Of a DNA stretch of 39,438 nt, positions 22,709 through 30,328 are shown in pieces. Under the pieces are notes generated by a model. That model ran no database searches. It was not told the origin of the DNA and saw nothing but the letters and a program-made list of their open reading frames with translations. A program made the translations under genes and the position numbers. Source of the DNA: Streptomyces sp. G-G2 (GTDB taxonomy: Bacteria > Actinomycetota > Actinomycetes > Streptomycetales > Streptomycetaceae); NCBI RefSeq assembly GCF_030063135.1, contig NZ_JASISO010000059.1:1-39438 (forward strand), given 5' to 3'. Numbering within the stretch: the stretch's first letter is position 1; each line of letters starts with the position of its first letter.

Positions 22709-23569
22709 TCAGTGCTGGGCAGCGGCGATCCCGGCGAACTCCGGCAGCAGCGGGGAGTTCCGGTGAGCGCTCCATGCGAGGCAGACCTCGCCCGGGCCGA
22801 TGTCGTCGATGGGCACCTGGGCGACATCGGCATGGGTGGAGTAGGCCGCGGTCGAGAGCGGCAGGACAAGGACGCCCCCGGATGTCGCGACGTGTTCCAA
22901 CTTCTCCTCGACGCTGCGGAATACAGGCCGCGGTCCGGCCCCCTCAGCGCCGGTCCGGTCGGGGAGGTCACGCCACTCGGGGACGGCGTCGGGGTCCTGC
23001 AACAGGCGTTCAGGGGCCAAGTCCGCGATGCCGATGGACTCTTTGCCCGCCAGGCGGTGGTGCGCCGGCAGGACGGCGACGCGCGGTTCCCGGAAGGCCG
23101 GGCGCAACGCCAGGCCGCGATGGTCGACCGGCATCCGTACGAAGCTCACGTCGACAAGTCCCTCGTGCACCGCCTGGACCTGGTCGTCCCAGGAGGTGCG
23201 CACCACCTGCACGCTGAGGTCGGGATGTCTGGCGGCGAAAGCCCGCACCGCGCCGGTCACGCTGATCCCGGGCATGAAGCCGACCGTGAACGTCGACGCC
23301 CCGTGCGCGGCCTGCTGGACACGAAGGCCGAGCGACCGCGCGGCGGCCAGCAGGGGTCCGGCATCCTCCAGCAGCTGGCGGCCGGCGGCCGTCAGTTCGG
23401 TGGACTGCTTGTTCCTCGTGAACACCTGCGCGCGCAGTTCCTGCTCCAGGGCGCGGATCTGCCGCGAGAGCACCGGTTGCGTGATGTGGAGCCGCTCGGC
23501 GGCCCGGCCGAAGTGCAGCTCCTCGGCCACGGCCACGAAGTAGCGCAGCTTGCGCAGATCAACATCCAC
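22709..23569 (-). CDS. LysR-family transcriptional regulator
   Basis: A 286-residue LysR regulator. The N-terminal winged HTH is LRKLRYFVAVAEELHFGRAA, then ERLHITQPVLSRQIRALEQE and ELRAQVFTRNKQSTELTAAG. The effector domain contains FTVGFMPGISVTGAVRAF and VRMPVDHRGLALRP. The start is taken at GTG 23569 after GGGAG; GTG 23581 is an alternative. Unlike most LysR genes it is not divergent from its neighbour: the epimerase gene follows on the same strand. The effector is unknown. Confidence 0.9.
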   Translation of the reverse strand: MDVDLRKLRYFVAVAEELHFGRAAERLHITQPVLSRQIRALEQELRAQVFTRNKQSTELTAAGRQLLEDAGPLLAAARSLGLRVQQAAHGASTFTVGFMPGISVTGAVRAFAARHPDLSVQVVRTSWDDQVQAVHEGLVDVSFVRMPVDHRGLALRPAFREPRVAVLPAHHRLAGKESIGIADLAPERLLQDPDAVPEWRDLPDRTGAEGAGPRPVFRSVEEKLEHVATSGGVLVLPLSTAAYSTHADVAQVPIDDIGPGEVCLAWSAHRNSPLLPEFAGIAAAQH

Positions 23570-23604
23570 GGCGGCTCCCACGGTTCGAATGGCTTGCCCT
23601 CAGG

Positions 23605-23659
23605 CTAGTGCCGCGTGAGCCAGCGTTTGCCCGTGGCGGAGCGGCGTCAGGCGCGCTCC
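23605..23659 (+). repeat. Diverged ~55-bp intergenic repeat, copy B
   Basis: On the plus strand this reads GCTAGTGCCGCG... with CGTTTGCCCGT and GGAGCGGCGTC, matching copy A (minus strand 20010-19956) without gaps. The dyad seen in copy A is degraded on its left arm (GCCAG for GGCAA). It lies between the LysR start and the CBM48-like stop, in a region with no gene on either strand. Confidence 0.55.
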
Positions 23660-23764
23660 ACCCTCCAGCTGGGGGAGGTGCCGCGCCCGTTCGTCCTCAT
23701 GCCCCGGTGGGGGCCCGGCGCGTCCGGCGGCCCGCGGGGAGCGCGCCGGACACGGGGGAGGAGG

Positions 23765-24040
23765 TCAGGTGCTCAGGCGGCAGTTCTGACCGTCGTGGCC
23801 GTCGGCGCCCTCGTCGTTGAACCAGTAGTCACCTGCGGCGAGGTAACGGAAGGTGTGCGTCCCCTTGGTGGGCAGCGCGACGGTCACCGCCCGAGTGCCG
23901 TCGTCGCGCGGCTCCAGTACGTGGGCCCCCGGCTGCCAGCCGTTGAACGTTCCCACGACACTGACAGGTCCCGGCGGGGTGCCCTCGGGCAGCACGAAGG
24001 TGACCTCAGTGGCGTTCTTGCGGTGGCGTCGTTCCAGCAC
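23765..24040 (-). CDS. Glycogen-recognition (CBM48/isoamylase N-terminal-like) protein
   Basis: A 91-residue single-domain beta protein. EVTFVLPEGTPPGPVSVVGT, FNGWQPGAHVLEPRDDGTRA and HTFRYLAAGDYWFNDEGADG match the early-set domain of glycogen branching enzymes and AMPK-beta. A free-standing copy probably binds glycogen or acts as a regulatory partner; no catalytic domain is attached. The GTG at 24040 is chosen because AAAGGA lies 6-7 nt upstream; the longer frame to 24088 lacks a site. It lies downstream of the SpoIIE-type phosphatase on the same strand. Confidence 0.8.
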   Translation of the reverse strand: MLERRHRKNATEVTFVLPEGTPPGPVSVVGTFNGWQPGAHVLEPRDDGTRAVTVALPTKGTHTFRYLAAGDYWFNDEGADGHDGQNCRLST

Positions 24041-24169
24041 GAGAAGTCCTTTCCATCGATGGACGGGGGCCTGCGGGCCGACGGCCATTGTGGCCGCACG
24101 GGCCGGTGCGGGGGCGTGGCACGCCGTAGCGCGGGCTCCGTCACCCGTCCGCTTCCACGGGCGCGCACC

Positions 24170-25510
24170 TCAGGTCGCCATGGGCAGGCCGACCCGGTCC
24201 CGGGCCAGGGACGGCCCGGCTTCGGGTCCGAGCCATTCGACGACCAGGACGGTGGCGTCGTCCGCGAGGCGTCCGCCGTGGTGCGCCATGATCGCCCGCA
24301 TCAGGCGGCGCAGGGTTTCCGGGACGGGCAGTCCGTCGCTGTGGTGGCGGATGAGGAAGTCGACGAACCCTTCGAGTCCGAACTCGCGTCCGTCCGCGTT
24401 GCGGGCTTCGGTGATGCCGTCGGTGTAGAGGACGACGCGGTCGCCCGGCTCCAGTTGCTCCCGGCACAGGACGGGTTCCAGACCGAGGTCCGTCCCCATG
24501 GGGTGGGCCGGGGGGCACTGCAGGCGGGTCATCCAGCGGCCGCCCCGGATGACGACCGGTGGGTGATGGCCGCGGTTGACCCAGGAGAATCCGCCCGTGA
24601 CGGTGTCGAGGTCGGCCAGGATCGCCGTCACGTACCGCCGCCGGTGGAATTCGGTGAGGAGGATCTCCTCGATCGCGACGGACGTCTCGATCAGGCCGAG
24701 CCCTTGGCGCCGGTTGCTGCGGCAGGCCGCGACCGCCAGGTTGGCGGTGACCCCGGCGGAGGTGTCGTGGCCCATGGCGTCGAAGATGCCCAGGTGGAGG
24801 ACGTCCCCGGCGCGCGCGTAGTCGAAGGCGTCCCCGCCGATCTCGTAGGCGGGCTCCAGCACGCCGCCGACCACCACCCGCGGGTCGGCGTAGGTGGCGG
24901 GTGGCATGAGGTGCCACTGCATCTCCGCGGCCACGTTCATCGGCCGGGTCCGTACGAGACGGGCGTGGGTGTCGCTGGAGCCCCGCTTACTGACCACCAG
25001 GAGCGCCACCAGGGCGGCCAGGAGGTCCAGCTCGTCACGGGTGCTCTCATCATCCGCCGCTGTCACGGCCCGCAAGACGCCCAGGCGTTCGGTGCCGTCC
25101 AGCAGGGGCACCCACCACAGGACCCCCGGCTGCTCCCGCTCCGTCTGGCGAAACACCCTGCCGAGCTGGAAGGACCGCCCGGCCATCGTCGTGGCCACCG
25201 ACAGGTCGCCCTGGCCCCCCGCGGCCGCGTCCTCCGCCGTCCTGCCCTCCGCCGCCTTGCCCTCCGCCCAGTGCCCTCCGTCGTCGGGCAGCGGCCGCAG
25301 TACGTCCTCCTGGAGATCGGACAGGTAGATCCCGAGGTCGTGGATCCCGGCCTCGGACGCACAGGAACCTACCTGCGCCAGCATGTCCTCCCACGCCATC
25401 AGGTGGCTGGCTCTCAGCAAGCCGCCCAGCATCGCGCACACCTGCCGTACGCGTCCCACGCCCGCCGGTGGCGACTCCCCGCCGTCCGTGCCCACGCCGT
25501 CGGCGGTCAT
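24170..25510 (-). CDS. SpoIIE/RsbU-type PP2C protein serine phosphatase
   Basis: A 446-residue protein. Residues ~20-200 look like a sensory domain of GAF type (LGIYLSDLQEDVLRPLPDDG, GVLWWVPLLDGTERLGVLRA). The C-terminal ~230 residues are the PP2C-type phosphatase: GGVLEPAYEIGGDAFDYARA with the metal-binding GGD-FD, IFDAMGHDTSAGVTA, and VLYTDGITEARNADGREFG near the end, then LADDATVLVVEW. Such enzymes dephosphorylate STAS proteins in partner-switching. The ATG at 25510 is plausible but its ribosome site is weak. STAS proteins at 18786 and 21192 are candidate substrates. Confidence 0.9.
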   Translation of the reverse strand: MTADGVGTDGGESPPAGVGRVRQVCAMLGGLLRASHLMAWEDMLAQVGSCASEAGIHDLGIYLSDLQEDVLRPLPDDGGHWAEGKAAEGRTAEDAAAGGQGDLSVATTMAGRSFQLGRVFRQTEREQPGVLWWVPLLDGTERLGVLRAVTAADDESTRDELDLLAALVALLVVSKRGSSDTHARLVRTRPMNVAAEMQWHLMPPATYADPRVVVGGVLEPAYEIGGDAFDYARAGDVLHLGIFDAMGHDTSAGVTANLAVAACRSNRRQGLGLIETSVAIEEILLTEFHRRRYVTAILADLDTVTGGFSWVNRGHHPPVVIRGGRWMTRLQCPPAHPMGTDLGLEPVLCREQLEPGDRVVLYTDGITEARNADGREFGLEGFVDFLIRHHSDGLPVPETLRRLMRAIMAHHGGRLADDATVLVVEWLGPEAGPSLARDRVGLPMAT

Positions 25511-25904
25511 CACACGTCGCCGACGGGGTACGGGCCGCACCGTGCCCGCCGAGGGTGATGGAACCGTCCGTTCATGAGGTGCTCCCCGTACGGGTTGCGG
25601 TCGGGCGGCAACGCCCGCGGGCGCCGCGCCGACGCGCGGCCGGTGCCGCGTGGAGTCACGCTCCGACGCCGCGACAGCACTGCCGGGCATGCCCGGGACC
25701 GTCCCGCGTTCCAGCGGGAATTCGACGCCTCGGGAGCGACAGAACCAGGCTGGTCGATCACTACCAGGCTCCCACATCCGGGCCACCACGGACAGCGCCG
25801 CCGTGACCGCCCCGCCCTGCCCCGGGCCGGCACCCCGCGTGCGGCATGAGTGCTACGGACGGGGGCAGGCGCGCCACCGCAGGATGCCGACCGAGGAAGG
25901 GGCG
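25511..25904. other. Divergent intergenic region
   Basis: About 390 bases between the phosphatase start and a small plus-strand gene. Open frames here are shadows of odd composition. ACCAGGCT occurs twice, at 25744 and 25763 (19 bp apart), the first inside the dyad ACCA-GGC-TGGT; these could be regulator contacts for either gene. Confidence 0.4.
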
Positions 25905-26129
25905 ATGGCGATGACCGCGCAGGACGACGGCGAGCGGGACAGGGAGCACCCTCGTACTCCGCGTCCGGACCGGAAGCGCCTCGGTGCTCCCGTCCCGGAC
26001 CAGGGCGCGATGGTGGACGAGCACGGGCGTAGGCCCGGAGTGCCCTCCCGCACCGGGGCCGACGGGGCGCCCCCGCCCGACCCCGAGCGGGTCCGTGAAG
26101 CGAACGAGCGGGACGACCCGCAGCGGTAA
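25905..26129 (+). CDS. Small hydrophilic protein, unknown function
   Basis: A 74-residue protein starting at ATG 25905 (or 25911), preceded by GAGGAAGG. It is charged and Pro/Asp/Arg-rich throughout: QDDGERDREHPRTPRPDRKR, then DEHGRRPGVPSRTGADGAPP and a DPERVREANERDDPQR tail. It is probably disordered, with no recognised domain. It resembles in composition, not clear sequence, the proteins at 20006 and 29937. It is divergent from the phosphatase gene. Confidence 0.55.
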   Translation: MAMTAQDDGERDREHPRTPRPDRKRLGAPVPDQGAMVDEHGRRPGVPSRTGADGAPPPDPERVREANERDDPQR

Positions 26130-26198
26130 GGTACGGCCCCGGCAGCGAAGGACGGGTGGACGCCCGGGCGGCGCCCTGATCCCGGCTCGGCGCGGCCG

Positions 26199-27404
26199 CT
26201 ACACGGTCTCCCGCAGGTTCAGGACGAGGTCGCGCGGGAGGCCGTGGGTGTCGTGGAGGTAGTGGAGGTCCTCTTCGCTCAGCGGGCCCTGGAAGCGGGG
26301 GCGGGCCAGTACCTGTCGGCCGCGCTCCAGGAGCCGGCCGAAGCGGCGTTCCTCCTCGATCAGGACCCGGCGTACGACCTCCGGGTCCTCTCCCTGGCAG
26401 AAGTGGTCCAGGGTGTGCTCGATGAGTTCGTCCGGGAGGTCGCCCAGGCCGCGCGACGGGTCGTCCCGCCGGAGCACGGTGAGCACCCGGCGTACCAGTC
26501 GGCGCAGGACGTAGCCGCGTCCGGTATTGGCCGGGCGGACCCCGTCGCCGATCACCACGACGGCCGAGCGCAGGTGGTCGTAGACCAGCCGCAGCGACAA
26601 CTCGTCCAGTTGCCACAGCCCCGGCACGAGACGGCGCCACGGGTCGAAGACGTCGCACTCGAAGACCGACCTGCGGCCCTGCAGCAGTGAGGCCAGGCGT
26701 TCCAGGCCGAGCCCGGTGTCGATGTTGCGCTGGGGGAGCGGCACGAGCGAGCCGTCGGGGAGCCTTCGGTGGCGCATCATCACGTGGTTCCAGACCTCCA
26801 CCCAGCGGTCGTCGCCCGTCGGTGTCGACTCCGGTGGGCTGTCGCCCGTCCACAGGAAGATCTCCGAGTCGGGACCGCACGGGCCGGTCGGTCCGTTGGA
26901 CCACCAGTTGTCTTCGACGGTGAGCTCCACCGGCACCCCGCGCTCCTGCCACAGCCGCAGGGAGTCGGTGTCCGGACCGCTCTGGTCGTCGCCGCCGAAG
27001 GCCGTGGCGTGGATCAGCCCCGGATCGACGCCGAACCCCTCGGTGAGCAGCCCGTATCCCCAGTCCAGGCTCGTCGGGCCCCCGTAGTCCCCGAGTGACC
27101 AGGAACCGAGCATCTCGAAGACGGTCAGGTGGGTGCTGTCGCCGACCTCTTCCAGGTCCGTGGTGCGCAAACAGCGCTGTACGTTGACCAGCCGCCTGCC
27201 GAGGGGGTGCGGGCGCCCCTCCAGGTACGGGGTGAGCGGGTGCATGCCCGAGGTGGTGAACAGCACGGGGTTCCCCGGGGGCGGCAGCAGGGTCGAGCCG
27301 GTGATCCGCTGGTGGCCGCGTTCCTCGAAGTACTCGACGAACGTGCGGACGATCTGATCGGTACTCATGTGCGGGTGCGAGTACGGGTGCGGGTGCGGGT
27401 TCAC
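26199..27404 (-). CDS. Stand-alone alanyl-tRNA-synthetase-like catalytic protein
   Basis: A 401-residue AlaRS paralogue limited to the catalytic and tRNA-recognition parts. VRTFVEYFEERGHQRI and STLLPPPGNPVLFTTSGMHP match the AlaRS start; RCLRTTDLEEVGDSTHLTVF and EMLGSWSLGDY match motif 2; NIDTGLGLERLASLLQG matches motif 3. Full AlaRS is ~880 residues; editing and C-Ala domains are missing. The GTG at 27404 has AAGGAG at 7 nt and adds a His-Pro-rich start (NPHPHPYSHPHM); ATG 27368 has no site. It may aminoacylate a non-standard acceptor or be a catalytic relic. It is convergent with the small gene at 25905. Confidence 0.82.
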   Translation of the reverse strand: MNPHPHPYSHPHMSTDQIVRTFVEYFEERGHQRITGSTLLPPPGNPVLFTTSGMHPLTPYLEGRPHPLGRRLVNVQRCLRTTDLEEVGDSTHLTVFEMLGSWSLGDYGGPTSLDWGYGLLTEGFGVDPGLIHATAFGGDDQSGPDTDSLRLWQERGVPVELTVEDNWWSNGPTGPCGPDSEIFLWTGDSPPESTPTGDDRWVEVWNHVMMRHRRLPDGSLVPLPQRNIDTGLGLERLASLLQGRRSVFECDVFDPWRRLVPGLWQLDELSLRLVYDHLRSAVVVIGDGVRPANTGRGYVLRRLVRRVLTVLRRDDPSRGLGDLPDELIEHTLDHFCQGEDPEVVRRVLIEEERRFGRLLERGRQVLARPRFQGPLSEEDLHYLHDTHGLPRDLVLNLRETV

Positions 27405-27489
27405 GGGGTGGCTCCTTCGCGTGCGGCGGGGAGGCGCCGGAAGCGGGTCCACACAGCTGGGGAACCGGGGCGGGAAAGAACGCCAGGAT

Positions 27490-27527
27490 CCACGGGCGGA
27501 CCGTTTTCCGGTCGCCGGTGGACGTGG
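27490..27527 (-). promoter_or_regulatory. Leader hairpin upstream of the AlaRS-like gene
   Basis: On the minus strand, outer arms CCACG/CGTGG enclose an inner stem GGCGACCG / CGGTCCGCC (one bulge) with a GAAAA loop. It lies 86-123 nt upstream of the start at 27404 and just after a short open frame (27539-27607). This is consistent with a 5' leader structure; no U-run follows it. Confidence 0.4.
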
Positions 27528-27538
27528 GAGGGAGGACG

Positions 27539-27607
27539 TCAGGCGGCGGCAACCGGCGAGCTGGTCGCTCGCGCGGTCGCGGTGATGTTCCGGCCCGTGA
27601 CGTTCAT
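27539..27607 (-). CDS. Possible 22-residue leader peptide
   Basis: An ATG at 27607 opens a 22-codon frame ending in TGA 12 nt before the leader hairpin. The peptide is Ala/Thr-rich, with six Ala, three of them at the end (TATARATSSPVAAA). No clear ribosome site precedes it. The position before an AlaRS-like gene suggests attenuation, but Ala-rich frames are common at this GC content, so this is weak. Confidence 0.2.
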   Translation of the reverse strand: MNVTGRNITATARATSSPVAAA

Positions 27608-27775
27608 AGCGCCGAGGGTAACGCGTCCGGTGTCCCCGGGGCGCCCCCTTTTTTTCGTCGTACGCCGCGCTCGTGCCCCCCTGGCCGGACGGTCGCCGAC
27701 ACGCTCGGCGGCGGGGCCGACGTACCGGTCCCGCCGCCGTAGGCCGTCCCCGTGACCGCGCTCAGGAGGCCGTGC

Positions 27776-28345
27776 TCAGAAGGTCCACCGGGTGTGCGTG
27801 TACACCCCGTTGTCCCGCCCGAAGCCGTACGCGGTGGCCGGGGCCACCGCGAACAGCGCCGCGTCCCCCGTGCGGAACGCGTCCGAGATGCCGTGGAAGG
27901 TGCCCTCGGGCGAGGTGATGTGGGCCCCGTACTTCGTCTCGAACGCCGTGATCACCTCCTCCAGGACCGCCGGATCGGCAAGCGGCTCCGCCGTGCCCTC
28001 GACCACCAGGTCGAGCCCTTCGGTGAGCGAGTTCCCCCCGGTGGTCAGCGCGCAGTGACCGTCGTGGGCGAGGTTCTTGGCCTTCTGCTCACCCGGACCG
28101 GTCGAGAAGTACAGCGCGCCGTCGTGCCAGGCGGCGATGACGGGAGTGACGTGGAGTCGGCCGTCCGCCCGCACCGTGGAGACCCAGAAGATCTCGGCGG
28201 TCTCCAACTGCCGCTGCGCCCGGGCCCACTCGGTGGCGGTGACGTCCTCGGCGCCGGGGCGGGGGTTGAGCGCGGAGCTGTAACGGGCGTCGAGCTCGGT
28301 CGTGGGTTGTTCGGCGGGTCCCTGTGCGGTGTTTCGGGCTTGCAC
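27776..28345 (-). CDS. Pyridoxamine 5'-phosphate oxidase-family (FMN/F420-binding fold) protein
   Basis: A 189-residue split-barrel flavin/F420-binding protein. The core reads ARAQRQLETAEIFWVSTVRA, DGRLHVTPVIAAWHDGALYF and STGPGEQKAKNLAHDGHCAL, typical of the PPOX class, ending TAYGFGRDNGVYTHTRWTF. Actinobacterial members often use F420 or heme; the cofactor cannot be read. The GTG at 28345 has AAGGAG at 7 nt; an upstream GTG at 28372 lacks one. It is divergent from the YbdK-type gene across ~420 bp. Confidence 0.88.
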   Translation of the reverse strand: MQARNTAQGPAEQPTTELDARYSSALNPRPGAEDVTATEWARAQRQLETAEIFWVSTVRADGRLHVTPVIAAWHDGALYFSTGPGEQKAKNLAHDGHCALTTGGNSLTEGLDLVVEGTAEPLADPAVLEEVITAFETKYGAHITSPEGTFHGISDAFRTGDAALFAVAPATAYGFGRDNGVYTHTRWTF

Positions 28346-28400
28346 GGCGGATCTCCTTCTGTTCCCGGTCACGAGCGGCCGCCCGCGCGGAATGGGTGGT

Positions 28401-28425
28401 GTGGTCTGGTCTGGTCTGGTGTGGG
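28401..28425. repeat. GGTCT pentamer repeat
   Basis: GTGGTCTGGTCTGGTCTGGT is a short tandem array of the pentamer GGTCT in the spacer upstream of the PPOX gene. Slippage could vary its length; no function is evident. Confidence 0.5.
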
Positions 28426-28654
28426 GTCGGCGACGGTCCAGGTCTGGGCGGCGAGGGCGGCCCGCGGGGGGTGGCCGGCTCCCTTCGATTCGACCGCGGA
28501 CACCGATGATCGGCAGCCGCCCGGCTCCGCCCGCCGCCGTACCGCCCCCGGCCGCGGTGTCTCACCCGCATGGCAGCGCGCGGGGCAGACCATGCGGTGG
28601 CGTGCGCCCCGGACGACCCGGTCCGGGCACCGCATCGCGCGGACCACGGGAGCC

Positions 28655-28703
28655 GGGAGGAGGGGGGCCGGAGAGCGGGAATGCGGGAGAGCGGGAGGGC
28701 GGG
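28655..28703 (+). repeat. G-tract cluster with quadruplex potential
   Basis: At least six runs of three or more G fall within 49 nt on the plus strand (28655, 28663, 28677, 28685, 28693, 28697, 28701), with loops of 1-5 nt among the last five. The cluster lies about 65-110 nt upstream of the YbdK-type start. G-quadruplex formation is possible; base composition alone could also explain it. Confidence 0.45.
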
Positions 28704-28732
28704 AACGGAGGAGCCGCGGTCCCGGGGGAGAT

Positions 28733-28758
28733 GGGTGATCATGACGCGCTCCGGGTAG
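28733..28758 (+). promoter_or_regulatory. Possible sigma-B-type promoter giving a leaderless transcript
   Basis: GGGT at 28733, a 16-nt spacer and GGGTAG at 28753-28758 resemble GNNT-N14-16-GGGTA-C/T. The start codon at 28768 is only 9 nt after the -10 element, and no ribosome site is present. Transcription would begin at or near the ATG, fitting leaderless expression, which is common in actinobacteria. Confidence 0.35.
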
Positions 28759-28767
28759 CCGCCGCAC

Positions 28768-29859
28768 ATGATCACTCTTGGGGTTGAGGAAGAGTACTTG
28801 CTGGTGGACCCCCACACCTGGCTTCCGGTACCGGTGGCGGAGGAGGTCGGCGCGGCCGCGGGTCTCGGGGCCGTGGCCGAGGAGGGCGAGGTGCAGCGCG
28901 AGCTGCTGCAGGTCCAGATCGAGGTCGCCACTCCCGTCTGCACGGAACTCGACGAGGTAGGAGGACACCTGCTGCGGCTGCGGCACGCGGTCGCCTCGGC
29001 CGCGGAGGCCGGCGGCTGCCGGGTCGCCGCCTCGGCCACCGCGCCGCTGAAGGGCTCCGTACCGGTTCCCATCACTCCGGGGTCCAGGTACCAGAAGATG
29101 CGGCATGACGCCGGGCGGCTGGTCGACGAACATCTGATCAACGGCATGCACGTGCACGTGGGCGTGCCGGACAAGGACACCGGGGTGGCGGTGCTCAACC
29201 GGATCCGGCTCTGGCTGCCGACCGTCCTGGCGATGTCGGCGAACTCTCCCCTGTGGGAGGGGCGGGACACGGGGTTCGCCAGCTGGCGGACCATCGTGTT
29301 CGGGCGCTGGCCGGTGACCGGCCCCCCGCCGCACTTCCACGGGTACGCCGACTACGAGCAGCGGGTGGATGACCTGCTGGCCAGCGGAGTGATCGCGGAC
29401 CGGGGGCAGTTGTACTGGCAGGCACGTCTCTCGGACCGTTTCCCCACCATCGAAGTGCGCTGCGCCGACGTCCAGCTGGCGGCCGATGACGCGGTCATGC
29501 TCGCGGGGGTCATCCGGGCGCTCGTGGCCACCGCCATCACCGAGGAGAAGGGGGGAATCGCCGTACCCACGTGCTCCCCCGAACTCCTGCGGGCCGCGGA
29601 CTGGCACGCGGCCCGCCACGGAACGAGCGGCTCGCTGGTGGACCCCGAGGGGCGTCGGCGCAGCGCCGGTGACGTGCTGTGCATGCTGATGGCGCACATC
29701 CTGCCCGCGCTGGAGGAGAGCGGGGACGCCCGCGAGATCACCGCACTCGTCCACCGCCTCCTGCGGCGCGGCACCCCCGCGGACCGTCAGCGCCGCGCCC
29801 TGGCCGAGGGGGGCATGGGCGGTTTGGGCGCCCTGATCACGGCGGAGGGCACGCGCTGA
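28768..29859 (+). CDS. YbdK-type carboxylate-amine ligase (glutamate-cysteine ligase 2 family)
   Basis: A 363-residue ATP-grasp-like ligase. It opens MITLGVEEEYLLVDPHTWLP with the Glu-rich metal/ATP site; further family motifs are VQIEVATPVCTELDEV, LINGMHVHVGVPDKDTGVAV, SANSPLWEGRDTGFASWRT, and FPTIEVRCADVQLAADDAVM. Members have weak glutamate-cysteine ligase activity; the true substrate is often unknown. The ATG at 28768 is the only good start and has no Shine-Dalgarno. The preceding region has a G-tract cluster and a promoter-like motif. The gene converges on a small hydrophilic-protein gene. Confidence 0.92.
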   Translation: MITLGVEEEYLLVDPHTWLPVPVAEEVGAAAGLGAVAEEGEVQRELLQVQIEVATPVCTELDEVGGHLLRLRHAVASAAEAGGCRVAASATAPLKGSVPVPITPGSRYQKMRHDAGRLVDEHLINGMHVHVGVPDKDTGVAVLNRIRLWLPTVLAMSANSPLWEGRDTGFASWRTIVFGRWPVTGPPPHFHGYADYEQRVDDLLASGVIADRGQLYWQARLSDRFPTIEVRCADVQLAADDAVMLAGVIRALVATAITEEKGGIAVPTCSPELLRAADWHAARHGTSGSLVDPEGRRRSAGDVLCMLMAHILPALEESGDAREITALVHRLLRRGTPADRQRRALAEGGMGGLGALITAEGTR

Positions 29860-29910
29860 GCGCCCGACGGGTGCCGTGGCCCTCGATCAGGCCGTCCCGG
29901 TGATGCCCTG

Positions 29911-29940
29911 CTAGCCGGTGCCGGTGCCGGTGCCGGCTAG
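29911..29940. terminator. Bidirectional terminator overlapping a stop codon
   Basis: CTAGCCGG (29911-29918) and CCGGCTAG (29933-29940) are perfect complements around TGCCGG repeats. The hairpin lies 52 nt after the YbdK stop. Its right arm contains the stop codon of the minus-strand gene at 29937. Confidence 0.5.
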
Positions 29941-30158
29941 TCGGGGTCGGTGTCGGACTCGGCCTCGGCGCCGGGGTCGTCCTGCCGGTGGCCGCGCGCC
30001 CCGTCGCTTCGGCGGGCGGACTCCTCCGCGCCGGGTTGCCCCGCCTTCCGCGTCCGCCGGGTGGTGTCGTGTGCGTGCTCGACCTGTGCGTGCTCGTCGC
30101 GCACCTGCTCCTCGCGTCCAATCCCCGGCCGCTGGGCCTTGTCCCGCATGTCACCCAT
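29937..30158 (-). CDS. Small hydrophilic protein, unknown function
   Basis: A 73-residue protein starting at ATG 30158 with a textbook GAGGAGG site 6 nt upstream. It is charged and likely disordered or helical: MGDMRDKAQRPGIGREEQVR, then DEHAQVEHAHDTTRRTRKAG and an acidic end DPGAEAESDTDPD. No domain is recognised. The excellent ribosome site and codon use support a real gene. It is divergent from the PfpI gene and converges on the YbdK-type gene, sharing its terminator. Confidence 0.7.
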   Translation of the reverse strand: MGDMRDKAQRPGIGREEQVRDEHAQVEHAHDTTRRTRKAGQPGAEESARRSDGARGHRQDDPGAEAESDTDPD

Positions 30159-30328
30159 GACGTACCTCCTCGCTAGTGCCGTGCGTAGGCGTCTGACCGG
30201 GATCGCGCCGGGGAAACGGGAAACCGGAGCGGGCGGCGCCGGCCCGCGTGCATGGGGCGCACCCGGCCGGGCAGGCGCACGGGAACAGGAACCACGGGCC
30301 ACGGCCCCGCGCGAAGGATGTGAATCAG

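Noticed and set aside
21656..23608. 650-codon plus-strand frame
   Set aside because: It lies opposite the epimerase and LysR genes, whose motifs are clear; composition is that of a shadow.
23615..25558. 647-codon plus-strand frame
   Set aside because: It lies opposite the SpoIIE-type phosphatase and CBM48 genes, with no conserved motif.
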